From the NCBI GenBank assembly GCA_963970005.1, contig CAXAMN010004158.1, positions 286,766-350,765 of the forward strand: a stretch of DNA of 64,000 nucleotides. The letters are read 5' to 3'. Under the pieces are notes generated by a model, which was not told the origin of the DNA, made no database searches, and was given only the letters and a program-made list of their open reading frames with translations. The position numbers and the translations under genes were made by a program. This stretch comes from Durusdinium trenchii. Taxonomy: Eukaryota; Sar; Dinophyceae; Suessiales; Symbiodiniaceae. Each line of letters starts with the position of its first letter. Within the stretch, counting starts at the first letter, position 1. Positions 63,389-64,000 of this stretch are shown one piece after another.

Positions 63389-64000
63389 CATCATACAGCA
63401 TACATGTTTCTCACCAGTCCAATTATACCCTGAGAGAAGTCATACATGCAGTGACTTCTAGGATTTGGGAAGTTATCGACTTTCCGAGGTGGTTTGTCAC
63501 AGTACGCGCGTTTTCTGTTTTTTTTGGGTTGCACGTTGAATCGAACCACAAGAAATGGAACGATGAAAAGCATCGATTTTCTATGATGTTCTTTGTACGT
63601 TAAGTATGTTCATACCGAAGTACCTTAAAAATACGAAAGTCTCAGGTACTTCTATTAGTCTGTAAGCATTTTCTAGCAAGGTTTGTGGTTGTTTGAGGAT
63701 TCTGAACTGAACTAAAACAATCAAAGTATCGGCCAAAGTGCTCAGGAGTGGGTGCTTTTTCGCTTTCACTCTTCCATCTCCCACTCTTCTCTTTGGCCCT
63801 CAGTGGGAGACGGTCTCCGGGTTTTTGCGCCGCGGAGCCCGACGGTCTCCTGCTTTGGTGGGCGAAGCGAACGGCAGCCATGGTGCCCTTGGAAGATGAA
63901 GAAGGCCAGAGCTTCCGTCAGACTTGTTTCGAGGACGGCCGTCTTTGGAGCGGTCGGTTGATAGTCTGTGGTGCAGCCAAGCTCTTTAGCCAGATGGGCA
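63389..64000. other. spacer, no gene supported
   Basis: Short overlapping frames only; the AT-rich run before it (63095-63170) is simple TA repeat. A minus frame at 63642-63881 lies over a GC-richer patch but has no splice support. Confidence 0.35.

Overview
The window looks like nuclear DNA of a dinoflagellate (Symbiodiniaceae or relative). I judge this from its architecture: coding sequence is broken into many short exons; many introns seem to start with GC, and a few with GA, as well as GT; most acceptors are AG followed by G; and simple repeats, minisatellites and decayed transposons fill the spaces. There are no bacterial-style operons, ribosome binding sites, tRNAs or rRNAs. No single gene is certain without RNA data. 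Exon calls rest on codon-like composition, splice sites and, where stated, matching reading phase across successive introns.

Left part (1-6.5 kb): a 3' terminal exon (164-337), a short transposon relic (1499-1624), a minus-strand pair of phase-matched exons (2303-3764), small plus-strand exon candidates, and a ~2 kb stretch bounded by inverted A/T-rich arms (4415-6450) that holds an array of perfect palindromes and two good exon candidates on opposite strands.

Core (6.95-21.5 kb): one long plus-strand gene of about 35 recognisable exons encoding roughly 2,000 residues. Order: a basic/acidic N-terminal region; a module with an LDLFAG motif and a PCNTFVW motif, reminiscent of C5-cytosine methyltransferase motifs I and IV; a YPKRYGKAVA segment; long Lys/Ser-rich linkers; a conserved-looking WLTKAQIAIKY segment; and a large C-terminal module with GDAAR, ELRGD, CxxC, SMHSLNLG, RPKLH and DED motifs. 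I recognise this combination from uncharacterised, highly expanded dinoflagellate predicted proteins. It is the best candidate for an undescribed system here.

Middle (21.6-39 kb): mostly repeats. There is a 1.1 kb G/T-only minisatellite, a 40-bp tandem repeat, a ~199-bp tandem repeat, composite 'agtcacg' blocks, a three-copy dispersed repeat, a second copy of the short transposon, a strong hairpin, and isolated short terminal exons.

Right part (39-54 kb): short GC-rich exons, a broken TKL-like kinase pseudogene (about 40.0-40.8 kb), a small assembly gap inside a simple repeat, a third transposon copy (51428-51540) and a BspA-type leucine-rich-repeat exon on the minus strand (52924-53301).

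54.6-58.96 kb: a degenerate non-LTR (LINE) retrotransposon with zinc-finger/coiled-coil ORF1, endonuclease remnant, reverse transcriptase lacking its catalytic motif C, a CCHC knuckle and RNase H. After it come a minus-strand exon pair (60.7-61.0 kb) and a plus-strand four-exon gene end (61675-63388).
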